Shown here piece by piece: positions 9,511 to 18,369 of a DNA stretch of 64,000 bases; position 1 is the first letter of the stretch; the number at the start of each line of letters is the position of its first letter. Origin of the DNA: Sphingomonas sp. AP4-R1 (lineage in GTDB: Bacteria; Pseudomonadota; Alphaproteobacteria; Sphingomonadales; Sphingomonadaceae); assembly GCF_013113735.1 (NCBI RefSeq), contig NZ_CP053346.1:2990001-3054000 (forward strand), read 5' to 3'. The position numbers and the translations under genes were made by a program. The notes beneath the pieces were generated by a model that worked only from the letters and a program-made list of their open reading frames with translations, did not search any database and was not told where the DNA came from.

Positions 9511-12261
9511 ATGTTCGCCGGCATCGCCAAGGCCATCTTCGGGTCGTCCAACGACCGTTACGTGAAGTCGCTCCAGCCCACGCTGGCGAAGATCGCCTCC
9601 TATGAGCCCACGCTGCAGGCTCTGTCCGACGACGAGCTGGCGGGCCAGACGGTGACGTTCCGGGCGCGGCTGGCGGCGGGCGAGACGCTCGACGCGCTGC
9701 TGCCGGAAGCGTTCGCTACGGTGCGCGAGGCCTCGCGCCGCGTGATGGGCATGCGCCATTTCGACGTGCAGATGATCGGCGGCATCGTGCTCCATCGCGG
9801 CGAGATCGCCGAGATGCGGACGGGCGAGGGCAAGACGCTGGTGGCGACGCTCGCCACCTACCTCAACGCGCTGACCGGCGACGGCGTGCATGTGGTGACG
9901 GTGAACGACTATCTCGCCAGCCGCGACGCGGGCTGGATGGGGCAGGTCTATCGCTTTCTGGGCCTGACGGTGGGCGTGATCGTGCCCAACCTTTCGGACG
10001 AGCAGCGCCGCGCGGCCTATGCGGCCGACATCACCTACGGCACGAACAACGAGTTCGGCTTCGATTATCTGCGCGACAACATGAAGTATGACCGCGGCCA
10101 GATGGTGCAGCGGCCCTTCGCGTTCGCGGTGGTGGACGAAGTGGATTCGGTGCTGATCGACGAGGCGCGCACGCCTTTGATCATCTCGGGTCCGACCGAG
10201 GACAAGTCCGAGCTGTACAAGCTGATGGACGCGGTCGTGAAGCAGATCGTGCCGGGCGATTACGAGTTCGACGAGAAGGCCCGTTCGGTGATCCTGACCG
10301 AGGACGGCACCGAGCGCGTGGAGCGCGCGCTGGAAGCCGCCGGCATGCTGCAGGGCGACAATCTGTATGATTTCGAGAATACGCAGGTGGTGCACCACCT
10401 GAACCAGGCGCTGCGCGCCAATGTCGCCTTCAAGCGCGACATCGATTACATCGTGAAGGACGGGAAGGTCATCATCATCGATGAATTCACCGGCCGCATG
10501 ATGGACGGCCGGCGCTGGTCCGACGGGCTCCACCAGGCGGTGGAGGCCAAGGAGGGCGCGAATATCGAGCCCGAGAACCAGACGCTCGCCTCGATCACCT
10601 TCCAGAATTATTTCCGCATGTACCCGAAGATCGGCGGCATGACGGGCACCGCCGCCACCGAGGCGCACGAATTCTACCAGATCTACAAGATCAACGTCGT
10701 CACCATCCCGACCAACCTGCCGATCCGCCGGAAGGACGACGAGGACGAATTCTACAAGAATATCGGTGACAAGTTCGCCGCGATCACACAGGCGATCCGC
10801 GACAAGCAGGCGAATGGCGGCCAGCCCGTGCTGGTCGGCACCGTGTCGATCGAGAAGTCCGAACTGCTGAGCGAATTCCTGACCAAGGAAGGCGTGAAGC
10901 ACAATGTGCTGAACGCGCGCTATCACGAGCAGGAAGCGCATATCGTGGCGCAGGCGGGCCGTCTGGGTGCCGTCACGATCGCGACCAACATGGCCGGGCG
11001 CGGCACCGACATCCAGCTGGGCGGCAACCTGGAATTCCGGATGGCGGACGAGCATTCGCAGCTGGAAGCGGGCACGCCCGAATATGAGGCCGCCGCCGAG
11101 CGCATCCGGGGCGAGATCGTGCTGGAGAAGGAAGCCGTGCTGAACGCCGGCGGCCTCTTCGTGCTGGGCACCGAGCGCCACGAGAGCCGCCGCATCGACA
11201 ATCAGCTGCGCGGCCGTTCGGGCCGTCAGGGCGATCCGGGCCTGAGCCGTTTCTATCTGTCGCTGGACGACGATCTGCTCCGCATCTTCGGGCCGCAGAC
11301 GATGTTCGCCAAGATGATGAACAAGAATCTGGAGGATGGCGAGGCGATCGTCAGCCCCTGGATCTCGAAGGCGATCCAGAATGCGCAGGGCAAGGTGGAG
11401 GCCCGCAACTACGACATCCGCAAGCAGGTCGTCGAATATGATGACGTGATGAACGATCAGCGCAAGGTGATCTACGAGCAGCGCTCGGACATCATGGATG
11501 CGGGCGCGGTGGACGACGTGGTCGCCGACATGCGCGCCGAGACGATCACCACGATCGTCGGCTCCGCCTGCCCGCCGGGCTCCTATCCCGAGCAGTGGGA
11601 CGTGCCCGCGCTGAAGGAGACGGTGAAGGACGTGCTGGGCCTCGATCTGCCGATCGAGGACTGGATGCAGGAAGAGCGCGTCGAGCCCGAACTGCTGGTG
11701 GAGCGGATCCAGTCCGCCTCCGACGTGCAGATGGAGGCCAAGGCGGGCGATATCGGCCAGGACAGCTGGCGCGATCTGGAGAAGAGCGTGCTGCTCCAGA
11801 CCCTGGACCAGCATTGGAAGGACCATCTCGCGACGCTCGACGCGCTGCGCCAGGTGATCCACCTGCGCAGCTACGCGCAGAAGACGCCGATCAACGAATA
11901 TAAGTCCGAGGCGTTCGCTTTGTTCGAGCGGATGCTGGAGGCGATCCGCGAGGACGTGACGCGCACGCTTTCGAACCTGACGTTCCAGATGGCGCCGTCT
12001 CCGTTCGAGAACCTACCGCCGATGCCGGACTTCATCACCACGCATATCGATCCGCTGACCGGGCTGGACGACAGCGCGGACGTGGATGCGGGAACGGCGG
12101 GTCTGATCTCCACGCGCCTGCCTCCGTTCCAGATCGCACCGCCGACGATGCCGGCGGAACTGAACAGCGATCCCAATTCGCTGGACGGCAAGATCAGCCG
12201 CAACGCTCCGTGCCCGTGTGGATCGGGGCAGAAGTACAAGCACTGCCACGGGCAGCTGTAA
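9511..12261 (+). CDS. secA: preprotein translocase ATPase SecA
   Basis: SecA is the ATPase motor that pushes preproteins through SecYEG. The 916-residue protein shows Walker [13 protein letters not shown] near residue 105, the DEAD-type [18 protein letters not shown] segment, the preprotein cross-linking region, the second nucleotide-binding fold with [14 protein letters not shown], and [13 protein letters not shown]. The C-terminus carries the SecB/zinc-binding motif [14 protein letters not shown]. The ATG at 9511 is preceded by AGGGA with good spacing; a GTG 18 nt upstream is less likely. The gene is monocistronic. Confidence 0.98.
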   Translation: MFAGIAKAIFGSSNDRYVKSLQPTLAKIASYEPTLQALSDDELAGQTVTFRARLAAGETLDALLPEAFATVREASRRVMGMRHFDVQMIGGIVLHRGEIAEMRTGEGKTLVATLATYLNALTGDGVHVVTVNDYLASRDAGWMGQVYRFLGLTVGVIVPNLSDEQRRAAYAADITYGTNNEFGFDYLRDNMKYDRGQMVQRPFAFAVVDEVDSVLIDEARTPLIISGPTEDKSELYKLMDAVVKQIVPGDYEFDEKARSVILTEDGTERVERALEAAGMLQGDNLYDFENTQVVHHLNQALRANVAFKRDIDYIVKDGKVIIIDEFTGRMMDGRRWSDGLHQAVEAKEGANIEPENQTLASITFQNYFRMYPKIGGMTGTAATEAHEFYQIYKINVVTIPTNLPIRRKDDEDEFYKNIGDKFAAITQAIRDKQANGGQPVLVGTVSIEKSELLSEFLTKEGVKHNVLNARYHEQEAHIVAQAGRLGAVTIATNMAGRGTDIQLGGNLEFRMADEHSQLEAGTPEYEAAAERIRGEIVLEKEAVLNAGGLFVLGTERHESRRIDNQLRGRSGRQGDPGLSRFYLSLDDDLLRIFGPQTMFAKMMNKNLEDGEAIVSPWISKAIQNAQGKVEARNYDIRKQVVEYDDVMNDQRKVIYEQRSDIMDAGAVDDVVADMRAETITTIVGSACPPGSYPEQWDVPALKETVKDVLGLDLPIEDWMQEERVEPELLVERIQSASDVQMEAKAGDIGQDSWRDLEKSVLLQTLDQHWKDHLATLDALRQVIHLRSYAQKTPINEYKSEAFALFERMLEAIREDVTRTLSNLTFQMAPSPFENLPPMPDFITTHIDPLTGLDDSADVDAGTAGLISTRLPPFQIAPPTMPAELNSDPNSLDGKISRNAPCPCGSGQKYKHCHGQL

Positions 12262-12285
12262 GGCTGGGGGACAGCATTTTCTAAC

Positions 12286-12320
12286 CCGTTTGCACTGAGC
12301 TTGTCGAAGGCCCGTCCTTC
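12286..12320. repeat. left arm of inverted repeat flanking the GIY-YIG gene
   Basis: This 35-nt arm matches the reverse complement of 12613-12647 at 33 positions, including 26 uninterrupted ones. The core CTGAGCTTGTCGAAGG is shared with repeats near 17362 and 57540 and, in part, 2946. It ends 17 nt before the start codon of the nuclease gene. Confidence 0.9.
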
Positions 12321-12337
12321 CCCCTTAGCTTCGGCCC

Positions 12338-12658
12338 ATGCGCTTCTGGGTCTATATGCTGCATTGTCGGGGCGGGGCGTTTTACATCGGACATACCGAC
12401 GATCTGGATCGGCGCATCGCCGAGCATCAGGCGGGTGCGATTGCGGGGTTCACCGCCGAGCGTTTGCCGGTCGAACTGGTCCGGTCCGAAAATTTGGACA
12501 TACGGATCGAGGCGCTTCAGGCCGAGCGCAGGCTCAAAGGGTGGAGCCGCGCCAAGAAAATGGCTCTGATCCGGGGCGATTGGGATGCTGTCGCGCGGCT
12601 CGCGCGCAGCAAGAAGGACGGGCCTTCGACAAGCTCAGGCCAAACGGAGGAGGTTTAG
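12338..12658 (+). CDS. GIY-YIG nuclease family protein (UPF0213/YhbQ-like)
   Basis: This is a single-domain nuclease of 106 residues. The GIY-YIG signature appears as VYML (5-8) and FYIGHTDDLDRRI (15-27), with the catalytic Arg in DRR and the conserved Glu in the IEALQAERRLKGW helix. This is the small stand-alone class with no attached DNA-binding domain. The last 12 residues, starting DGPSTSSGQ, are encoded by the downstream arm of an inverted repeat that brackets the gene, so the native C-terminus was probably replaced or extended by the repeat. Such nucleases cut DNA in repair or mobile-element contexts. The biological role of this one is unknown, and the flanking repeats suggest a mobility connection. 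Confidence 0.88.
   Translation: MRFWVYMLHCRGGAFYIGHTDDLDRRIAEHQAGAIAGFTAERLPVELVRSENLDIRIEALQAERRLKGWSRAKKMALIRGDWDAVARLARSKKDGPSTSSGQTEEV
12613..12647. repeat. right arm of inverted repeat, inside the GIY-YIG coding end
   Basis: This is the reverse complement of 12286-12320 (33/35). It lies within the last codons of the nuclease gene and encodes the PSTSSGQT part of the protein. Confidence 0.9.
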
Positions 12659-12677
12659 CTCCTCCTTTCGACGTAGC

Positions 12678-12935
12678 TTAGCGGAAGCCCTTGAGGGGCT
12701 TCAGCGCGTACCAGACATAGGCCACGGTCGCGACAAGAACGACGATCGCCGCCACGTCGTGATAGGGAATATCCTCGTGATTGCCGAGATAGTTGGCGAC
12801 CGCGCAGCCGACGGAGGCGGCCAGATACTGCCAGATGCTGTCTTCCGGTTCGCCCTCGGTGGAGGAACGCTGGAGGAACAGGACGATGAGGCCGGCGAAG
12901 ATCGCCACCGTCACCCAATCGTAAATCGTTTCCAA
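12678..12935 (-). CDS. small membrane protein resembling the XrtV sorting accessory family
   Basis: The 85-residue protein has an N-terminal hydrophobic helix (WVTVAIFAGLIVLFLQR), a central conserved-looking WQYLAASVGCAVANYLGN segment and a C-terminal helix (DVAAIVVLVATVAYVWYAL). It resembles, from memory, the short sphingomonad family named XrtV sorting system accessory protein. That would fit the PEP-CTERM protein upstream in the window. The assignment is by recognition only, and a generic two-helix membrane protein is the alternative. Confidence 0.6.
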   Translation of the reverse strand: METIYDWVTVAIFAGLIVLFLQRSSTEGEPEDSIWQYLAASVGCAVANYLGNHEDIPYHDVAAIVVLVATVAYVWYALKPLKGFR

Positions 12936-13038
12936 GGTCGCTTCCTCCCTGCTGCTGCGCGCGATGCCACGCGGCAGCGGGCCCTGACAATCCTTAGTCC
13001 GATAATTGTTGCGTACAGGCTAAGCCGGTCGCGTTAAT

Positions 13039-13596
13039 TTACCAGCTGCGGACGCGCCCCGTGTCGACATGGACGAAGCCGTCCTTTGGATAATAGCCGA
13101 CGCCGCCCGCCTGCATCGCCATCGCGGCCATCTTCAGCCGCTCCAGCGGAACGCCGGGGACGTGCAGGTCGGTTGCCTTGCCGAGCATGTGCTGGCTCTT
13201 GGTGGCCACGCCGGTATGCGCGCCGCCGCGGGCGCGCAACGCCGCGTTCGTGACGGGCGAGCGATAGCCGGAGATCAGATCGATCTTCGTGCGCGGATCG
13301 ACGCCGAGCGTATCGCGGATGCGCGAGATCAGCAGCATCAGCTGCGGATCCATCTGCGTCTCCTCGTTGTTCCGCCAGTCGCGCAGGCCGAAGTTCAGCT
13401 CGGCCAGACCCTGCTTGTCCCAGCCATCCGCGCCGAAGAAACGGGCATCGACCGTATCGTTGGTGTGAATGTTGCGGAACGCGATGCGCCGCTCCGGCAA
13501 GGCCGCGAAGGCGCCCTTGGTGGCGATGGTCGAAGCTGCACCCAGTGCAAGCGCTCCGCCGAGAAGCCGGCGGCGGCCGATATTCATATCCAGCAT
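13039..13596 (-). CDS. DUF882/YcbK-family (M15-like) peptidoglycan peptidase
   Basis: The 185-residue protein starts with a twin-arginine-like signal (GRRRLLGGALALGA), implying periplasmic delivery possibly by Tat. The M15/DUF882 fold motifs are present: SGYRSPVTNAALR, SQHMLGKATDLHV (His and Asp zinc ligands) and GFVHVDTG (final His). Such enzymes are thought to trim peptide cross-links or act as D-Ala carboxypeptidases on peptidoglycan. It is transcribed divergently from an L,D-transpeptidase gene, giving a small cell-wall locus. The start at 13596 has GGGA upstream; 13587 is a possible alternative. Confidence 0.88.
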   Translation of the reverse strand: MLDMNIGRRRLLGGALALGAASTIATKGAFAALPERRIAFRNIHTNDTVDARFFGADGWDKQGLAELNFGLRDWRNNEETQMDPQLMLLISRIRDTLGVDPRTKIDLISGYRSPVTNAALRARGGAHTGVATKSQHMLGKATDLHVPGVPLERLKMAAMAMQAGGVGYYPKDGFVHVDTGRVRSW

Positions 13597-13663
13597 TCAG
13601 ATCCCGCTCTGGAAATTACGCCCCAGCGGCGCGTTGAACTTTTGCCCGAAAGCAAAATAGGGG

Positions 13664-14677
13664 ATGCCACGCGTGCGTAAAACTTTGGTTTCCGTCATTT
13701 ACCTTACGATTCTAACGTCTTGTCCTCTTTCCCTCGCGGGGGCCGCCCCACCGGCCGCCGCGCCCTCCCCGGAAACGTTGCGGATTCAGGTGCTTCTCGA
13801 TCGGCTGGGCTTCTCGCCGGGCGTGCTGGACGGGCAGGCGGGGCTCTCGCTGGAGCGCGCGCTGAAGGGCTATCAGGCGGCGAACGACCTGCCCGAAAGC
13901 GGCAAGCCGGACGAAAAGACGCTGGCCGCGCTCGACGTGCACAAGGATGTCGCCGCGACCGTGGACGTCACGCTGGGCGACGGCGATTTCCGGGGGCCGT
14001 TCGTGGGGCCGATTCCCCGGAGCGAGGCGAAGCAGGCGGCATTACCCGCCATGGGCTATGCCGATCCGACCGAGGCGCTGGCCGAGCGCTTTCACACCAC
14101 GCCGGCGCTGCTGCGCTCGCTCAACGGGGCGGACATGAAGGTGGTGCAGGGCGTGACGCTGAAGGTGCCCAACGTGCTGCCCGCCAGCACGGCCTATCCC
14201 GCCAGCTTCAAGCCCGAATGGAGCGCGACGTTGGCTTCGCTCAGCGTCTCTGCGGATCAGCCCAGGGCGGCGAAGCTGGTGGTCGACAAATCGGACGGCG
14301 TGCTGCGCGCCTATGACGAGGCGGGCAAGCTGATCGCGCAATTCCCGGTGACGACGGGCAGCCAGCATGATCCGCTGCCGATCGGCAATTGGAAGATCCA
14401 GGGGACGAGCTTCCTGCCGCCCTTCCACTTCAATCCGAAGCTGTTCTGGGACGCCAAGGCGGGCGAGCAGAAGCAGGTGCTGAAGCCGGGCCCGAACGGG
14501 CCGGTGGGCGTCGTCTGGATGGATCTGGACAAACCGCATTACGGCATCCACGGAACCCCGATGCCTGAAAATATCGGCCGCACCGAAAGCCATGGCTGCA
14601 TCCGCTTGACCAACTGGGATGCGGCGCGCCTTTCGATGATGGTGAAGCCGGGCACGCCCGCTATCTTCCAGCCATGA
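13664..14677 (+). CDS. L,D-transpeptidase (YkuD domain) with peptidoglycan-binding domain
   Basis: This enzyme forms 3-3 cross-links in peptidoglycan or attaches proteins to it. The 337-residue protein has a signal peptide (cleavage near SLAGAAP), a peptidoglycan-binding-1-like domain (LLDRLGFSPGVLDG, about 43-90), and a C-terminal YkuD domain from about residue 205 with YGIHGTPMP and the catalytic SHGCIRLTN (Cys312). The stop overlaps the start of the M23 gene by ATGA, so the two are translationally coupled. A GTG at 13673 is an alternative start. Confidence 0.92.
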   Translation: MPRVRKTLVSVIYLTILTSCPLSLAGAAPPAAAPSPETLRIQVLLDRLGFSPGVLDGQAGLSLERALKGYQAANDLPESGKPDEKTLAALDVHKDVAATVDVTLGDGDFRGPFVGPIPRSEAKQAALPAMGYADPTEALAERFHTTPALLRSLNGADMKVVQGVTLKVPNVLPASTAYPASFKPEWSATLASLSVSADQPRAAKLVVDKSDGVLRAYDEAGKLIAQFPVTTGSQHDPLPIGNWKIQGTSFLPPFHFNPKLFWDAKAGEQKQVLKPGPNGPVGVVWMDLDKPHYGIHGTPMPENIGRTESHGCIRLTNWDAARLSMMVKPGTPAIFQP

Positions 14678-15279
14678 CGCGCACCGGCGCCTGGATCCTG
14701 CTGTTCATCCTCGCGGTGGTCGGCGGGGTGTGGTGGCTGGCGAGCCGGAGCGGGCCGGTGACGGAGGTGACGGCGGAACCGGCATCCGCGAAAAGCGCGT
14801 CCGCCGCCCCGGCGCGCCTGCCGCCGTCGCCTTATGCGCCGTCGCGGGCGAGCGGGCTGATCATCCCGGTTAACGGCGTCTGGCAGGCGGGGCTGACCGA
14901 CACGTGGGGTGATGCGCGCGGCGACGGCACGCGCGAACATCATGCGATCGACATCATGGCGCCGAAGGGCACGGCCGTCGTCGCGGCGGCGGCGGGGACG
15001 GTGGAGAAGATCTTCGAGAGCCAGAATGGCGGCCACACCGTCTATGTGCGGAGGACCGATCCTGCGTGGGTGGATTATTACGCCCATCTCGATGCTTATG
15101 CGCCGAATTTGAAAGAAGGTCAGAAGCTGGGGCAGGGAGATCTGATCGGCGCGGTGGGATCGACCGGCGATGCGAGCGAGGAGGCTCCGCACCTCCATTA
15201 CGAGATCAAGAGGATGGGGCCGGGGGACAAGTGGTGGCAGGGGACGGAGGTGAATCCCTATCCGCTGCTGGCCCGATAA
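14674..15279 (+). CDS. M23 family metallopeptidase
   Basis: This is a predicted zinc endopeptidase for peptidoglycan, 201 residues long, with an N-terminal signal anchor (WILLFILAVVGGVWWLA) and a short Ala/Pro-rich linker. The LytM/M23 motifs are complete: HHAIDIMAPKGT (His and Asp ligands), VDYYAHLD and APHLHYEIK (HxH). A complete ligand set suggests an active enzyme rather than an EnvC-like activator. It is coupled by a 4-nt overlap to the L,D-transpeptidase gene, which suggests joint action in wall remodelling. Confidence 0.9.
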   Translation: MTRTGAWILLFILAVVGGVWWLASRSGPVTEVTAEPASAKSASAAPARLPPSPYAPSRASGLIIPVNGVWQAGLTDTWGDARGDGTREHHAIDIMAPKGTAVVAAAAGTVEKIFESQNGGHTVYVRRTDPAWVDYYAHLDAYAPNLKEGQKLGQGDLIGAVGSTGDASEEAPHLHYEIKRMGPGDKWWQGTEVNPYPLLAR

Positions 15280-15411
15280 AGGGCGTGGTATCGCGCGCGG
15301 TGGACCACCAGATTCGATCGATGCTTGCGCCCCGGTTGGCCGCCGCCAGCGGCGTGAGTGTCGCCCGTTCCTTCGTGTCGTGAACCGGGCTGCGCGCGGT
15401 GTCGATCGCGC

Positions 15412-16269
15412 CTAGCGTCGCGCTTTATCCCCGAAGCATTCGGGCGGAAATGATGACACGGGATCGCTAGACGGATCCTGCGGATTGACGATGGGGATGA
15501 TGCTGCGGATCTCGTCGGGATGGAGGAAGGCGATCGAAGAGGGCGTGGCGAGCGCGATACCCTTCTCGCCTTCCATCACGATGTTTCCGCAAAAGATGCC
15601 CTGCGGTGTGACATATTCGAAATTGGCAGGGAGCCGCGGAAACAAGAGGCTGAATATCGTTCGCTCACTGAAAAAAGATGCATAGCCGCTGGATGACGCA
15701 ACCAGAAGGCTGATGGGAATGAAGAGCAGCACGAAAAACAGCGATACGGACGATATGCAGGCATAACTGACCTGCCGCACGATCTGCTCGGGTGCGGGGA
15801 GGCGTCCCGTCCGGGCAAGGTCCAGAAGCTGCCGCCGCCGCCGCTGCTCTTTCGCGGAGCCGGCATGGATCAGATCGGGGTTCGCCATCAGTTCTGCTGC
15901 CAGACGGGACCGGCCGTTTAAGACGCGAAGGCCAGCCACTCCGACCAGAAAACAAACCCCGATGCTGCCGGCTAGGAAGATCGCCGCCAATACGAAGAAG
16001 CCAAGAGCGCCGGATTGGGTGCCCCGCAGCAAGATCAGGTAAAGGTTTGGCTGGATCGCGCTCAGGGGTATGCCAAAACTATCCTGAAAATATTTGTAGG
16101 AATATATTCCGGAGACATAAGCGAAGGCCGACATGGCGGCGATCAGCATGCTGGCGAGCGGCAGGACGCCGGTAATGCCTGATCGGGCAAGGCGTATTGT
16201 TTCGGCGCGGACCATCAATCCGGTGGCTGGGCCAGAAACATGACTCTCGGGATTGTCCGGCTGCTCCAT
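15412..16269 (-). CDS. hypothetical membrane protein
   Basis: No family was recognised for this protein of 285 residues (ATG at 16269; a TTG two codons earlier is less likely). Three hydrophobic segments are clear, at about residues 33-55, 82-108 and 164-190. A basic cytoplasmic-looking stretch (AKEQRRRRQLLDLARTGRL) lies between the second and third. The C-terminal 90 residues are soluble and Pro/Ser-rich at the end. It is convergent with the M23 gene and divergent from the hydrolase gene. Nothing in the context indicates its role. Confidence 0.7.
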   Translation of the reverse strand: MEQPDNPESHVSGPATGLMVRAETIRLARSGITGVLPLASMLIAAMSAFAYVSGIYSYKYFQDSFGIPLSAIQPNLYLILLRGTQSGALGFFVLAAIFLAGSIGVCFLVGVAGLRVLNGRSRLAAELMANPDLIHAGSAKEQRRRRQLLDLARTGRLPAPEQIVRQVSYACISSVSLFFVLLFIPISLLVASSSGYASFFSERTIFSLLFPRLPANFEYVTPQGIFCGNIVMEGEKGIALATPSSIAFLHPDEIRSIIPIVNPQDPSSDPVSSFPPECFGDKARR

Positions 16270-16363
16270 TGGCAAACAATAGCAGGGCCTGGAAGCGATA
16301 GAAATGATGGTGCGTTTCTACGCCGTAACGTAGGATCACAGATCGACGGAGCGGGAGATCTGA

Positions 16364-17275
16364 ATGCTGAGAGCGATATTGCTGGGGCTGATCCTTGCCG
16401 CCCCTGCCTCCGCGCAGGTGGAGCCTTATCCACTCGCCTTCCGCATTCAGCCCGTCGCCACGAGCGGCACGACCTTGCACGTCCGCATCGGCGGCACGGG
16501 GCCGGCGGTGGTGCTGCTCCACGGCTATGGCGAGACGGGCGACATGTGGGCGCCGCTGGCGGCCGATCTGATGCGCGATCACACCGTGATCGTGCCCGAT
16601 CTGCGCGGCATGGGCCTCTCCGGCCAGCCGGCGGGCGGCTATGACAAGAAGACCGAGGGCCAGGATATCGCCGGCGTGCTGGACGCGCTGAAGATCGGCA
16701 AGGTCGATGTCGTCGCGCACGATATCGGCAACATGGTGGCCTTCGCGTTCGTGTTCGAGCATCCGGAGCGGGCGACGCGGCTGGTGCTGATGGATGCGCC
16801 GATCCCCGGCATCGGGCCGTGGGAGGAGATCCTCAAGAGCCCGCTGCTCTGGCATTTCCGCTTCGGGGGACCGGACATGGAGCGGCTGGTGGCGGGGCGC
16901 GAGCGCATCTACCTCGACCGCTTCTGGAACGAATTTTCGGCGACGCCCGCCAAGTTCAGCGAGGCATCCCGCCGGCATTATGCCGAGCTGTATGCGCGGC
17001 CGGGCGCGATGCATGCGGGCTTCGCGCAGTTCGCGGCGTTCGATCAGGACGTGATCGACGACCGCGCTTTTCTGGCGGCGAAGGGCAAATTGCCGCTGCC
17101 GGTGCTGGCGATCGGGGGCGACAAGAGCTTCGGCCCGATGATGGCGATCGTGGCGGGCGCGGCCTTCACCAACGTGACCGGGCTGGTGGTGCCGGAGTCG
17201 GGCCACTGGCTGATGGAGGAGCAGCCCGCGGCGACGGTGAAGGCGATCCGCGCGTTTCTGGACAAGCCGCTTTAG
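16364..17275 (+). CDS. secreted alpha/beta hydrolase, epoxide hydrolase/dehalogenase-like
   Basis: The 303-residue protein has a signal peptide (cleavage after APASAQ). The alpha/beta-hydrolase core shows the oxyanion motif LLHGYGE, a nucleophile elbow VAHDIGN with Asp120 rather than Ser, and the catalytic His281 in SGHWLMEEQP. An Asp nucleophile is characteristic of epoxide hydrolases and haloalkane/fluoroacetate dehalogenases, not esterases. The substrate cannot be told. The ATG has GGGAG 7 nt upstream. The gene appears monocistronic and is followed by a repeat pair. Confidence 0.85.
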   Translation: MLRAILLGLILAAPASAQVEPYPLAFRIQPVATSGTTLHVRIGGTGPAVVLLHGYGETGDMWAPLAADLMRDHTVIVPDLRGMGLSGQPAGGYDKKTEGQDIAGVLDALKIGKVDVVAHDIGNMVAFAFVFEHPERATRLVLMDAPIPGIGPWEEILKSPLLWHFRFGGPDMERLVAGRERIYLDRFWNEFSATPAKFSEASRRHYAELYARPGAMHAGFAQFAAFDQDVIDDRAFLAAKGKLPLPVLAIGGDKSFGPMMAIVAGAAFTNVTGLVVPESGHWLMEEQPAATVKAIRAFLDKPL

Positions 17276-17361
17276 GCAATTCGATATCGGGATTTCTCGT
17301 GCGGTGATCCCGATCCCGCTCATTCTGGGAAACCGGCCGAAAAGTCGGCACCCACCCCGAC

Positions 17362-17444
17362 CCGTTCGTGCTGAGCGCAGTCGAAGCACGGGCTGCTGGT
17401 GGCGCATTCGGAGCACGTTCTTCGACTGCGCTCAGAACGAACGG
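17362..17444. repeat. paired repeat with CTGAGCGCAGTCGAAG core
   Basis: Arms at 17362-17390 and 17416-17444 (29 nt) match at 27 positions as reverse complements. A further partial copy is visible around 17470-17496. The rest of the 400-nt gap between the hydrolase gene and efp shows no gene and presumably contains the efp promoter. Confidence 0.85.
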
Positions 17445-17675
17445 AAAATGTGAGGCGTTCGAGGGCCCCTTCGATCGGCGCTCAGGATGAGCGAAGATGG
17501 CGGATGTCGCTCCGCCTTGGGGTAAGCAGACCGGCAAAAAAAGCGGGCCGGCGAGAGGGGCGCGGCACTGGCAGGCGGGCCTTGGGGTGGCGCCCATCTT
17601 GCCCGAAACGCGCTCGGCGGCTAAGGGCGCGCGCCTGCCCCTCGTGGGCCAGCTCTTTCCAAATGCGAGACGCAC

Positions 17676-18239
17676 ATGAAGATCAGCGGCGTGGACATCC
17701 GTCCCGGCAACATCATCGAATATGAGGGCGGCATCTGGAAGGCCGTCAAGATTCAGCACACCCAGCCGGGCAAGGGTGGCGCCTACATGCAGGTCGAGAT
17801 GAAGAACCTCATCGACGGCCGCAAGAACAATGTCCGCTTCCGCTCGGCCGAGACGGTGGAGCGCGTGCGCCTCGACACGAAGGACTTCCAGTTCCTGTTC
17901 GCCGACGGCGACCTGCTGACCTTCATGGACAAGGAAAGCTATGAGCAGATCACGCTTTCGCGCGACCTGCTCGGCGACTCCGCCGCCTTCCTGCAGGAGA
18001 GCGCGGACGTGGTGATGGAGCTTTACGACGAGCGCCCGATCTCGGTGCAGCTGCCCGACACGATCGAAGCGATGATCGTGGAGGCCGATGCCGTGGTGAA
18101 GGGGCAGACCGCCTCGTCCAGCTACAAGCCGGCGATCCTTGACAATGGCGTGCGCGTGATGGTGCCGCCGCATATCGCCAGCGGCACCCGCATCGTGGTG
18201 GATACCGCGACCGGAGAATATGTCCGCCGCGCGGATTGA
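17676..18239 (+). CDS. efp: translation elongation factor P
   Basis: EF-P binds stalled ribosomes and promotes peptide bonds at polyproline stretches. The protein has 187 residues, the normal length, with the three OB-like domains. The modification loop PGKGGAY carries Lys33, the position that is beta-lysylated where EpmA is present. The C-terminal signature [28 protein letters not shown] is typical (first part cited only for recognition). No epm genes are in the window. A repeat pair separates it from the inositol monophosphatase gene. Confidence 0.97.
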   Translation: MKISGVDIRPGNIIEYEGGIWKAVKIQHTQPGKGGAYMQVEMKNLIDGRKNNVRFRSAETVERVRLDTKDFQFLFADGDLLTFMDKESYEQITLSRDLLGDSAAFLQESADVVMELYDERPISVQLPDTIEAMIVEADAVVKGQTASSSYKPAILDNGVRVMVPPHIASGTRIVVDTATGEYVRRAD

Positions 18240-18245
18240 TGCCTG

Positions 18246-18363
18246 AACTCCCCTCCCGCTTGCGGGAGGGGCCGGGGGTGGGCATTCCACCCCTGACGCG
18301 ATCGCGCACGCCGATGGCGCGCTGCCCACCCCCAGCCCCTCCCGCACGCGGGAGGGGGGAGTT
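18246..18363. repeat. paired REP-like repeat (CTCCC...GGGAG arms)
   Basis: Two arms of about 40 nt at 18246-18283 and 18324-18363 are reverse complements with a 2-nt length difference and one mismatch. Each arm also folds on itself (CTCCCGC with GCGGGAG). It fills the efp-inositol monophosphatase gap. Confidence 0.85.
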
Positions 18364-18369
18364 TTGTCT
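18351..18369 (+). promoter_or_regulatory. ribosome-binding site formed by the end of a repeat
   Basis: The G-run GGAGGGGGGAG that ends the repeat pair lies 9 nt before the ATG at 18370 and is the only Shine-Dalgarno-like sequence there. It favours this ATG over the TTG at 18364. Confidence 0.6.

Noticed and set aside
9487..11862. 791-codon minus-strand frame opposite secA
   Set aside because: This is an antisense shadow of secA with biased composition and no family features.
12286..12647. Insertion sequence or integron cassette
   Set aside because: There is no transposase, integrase or target-site duplication visible; the arms belong to a dispersed repeat family.
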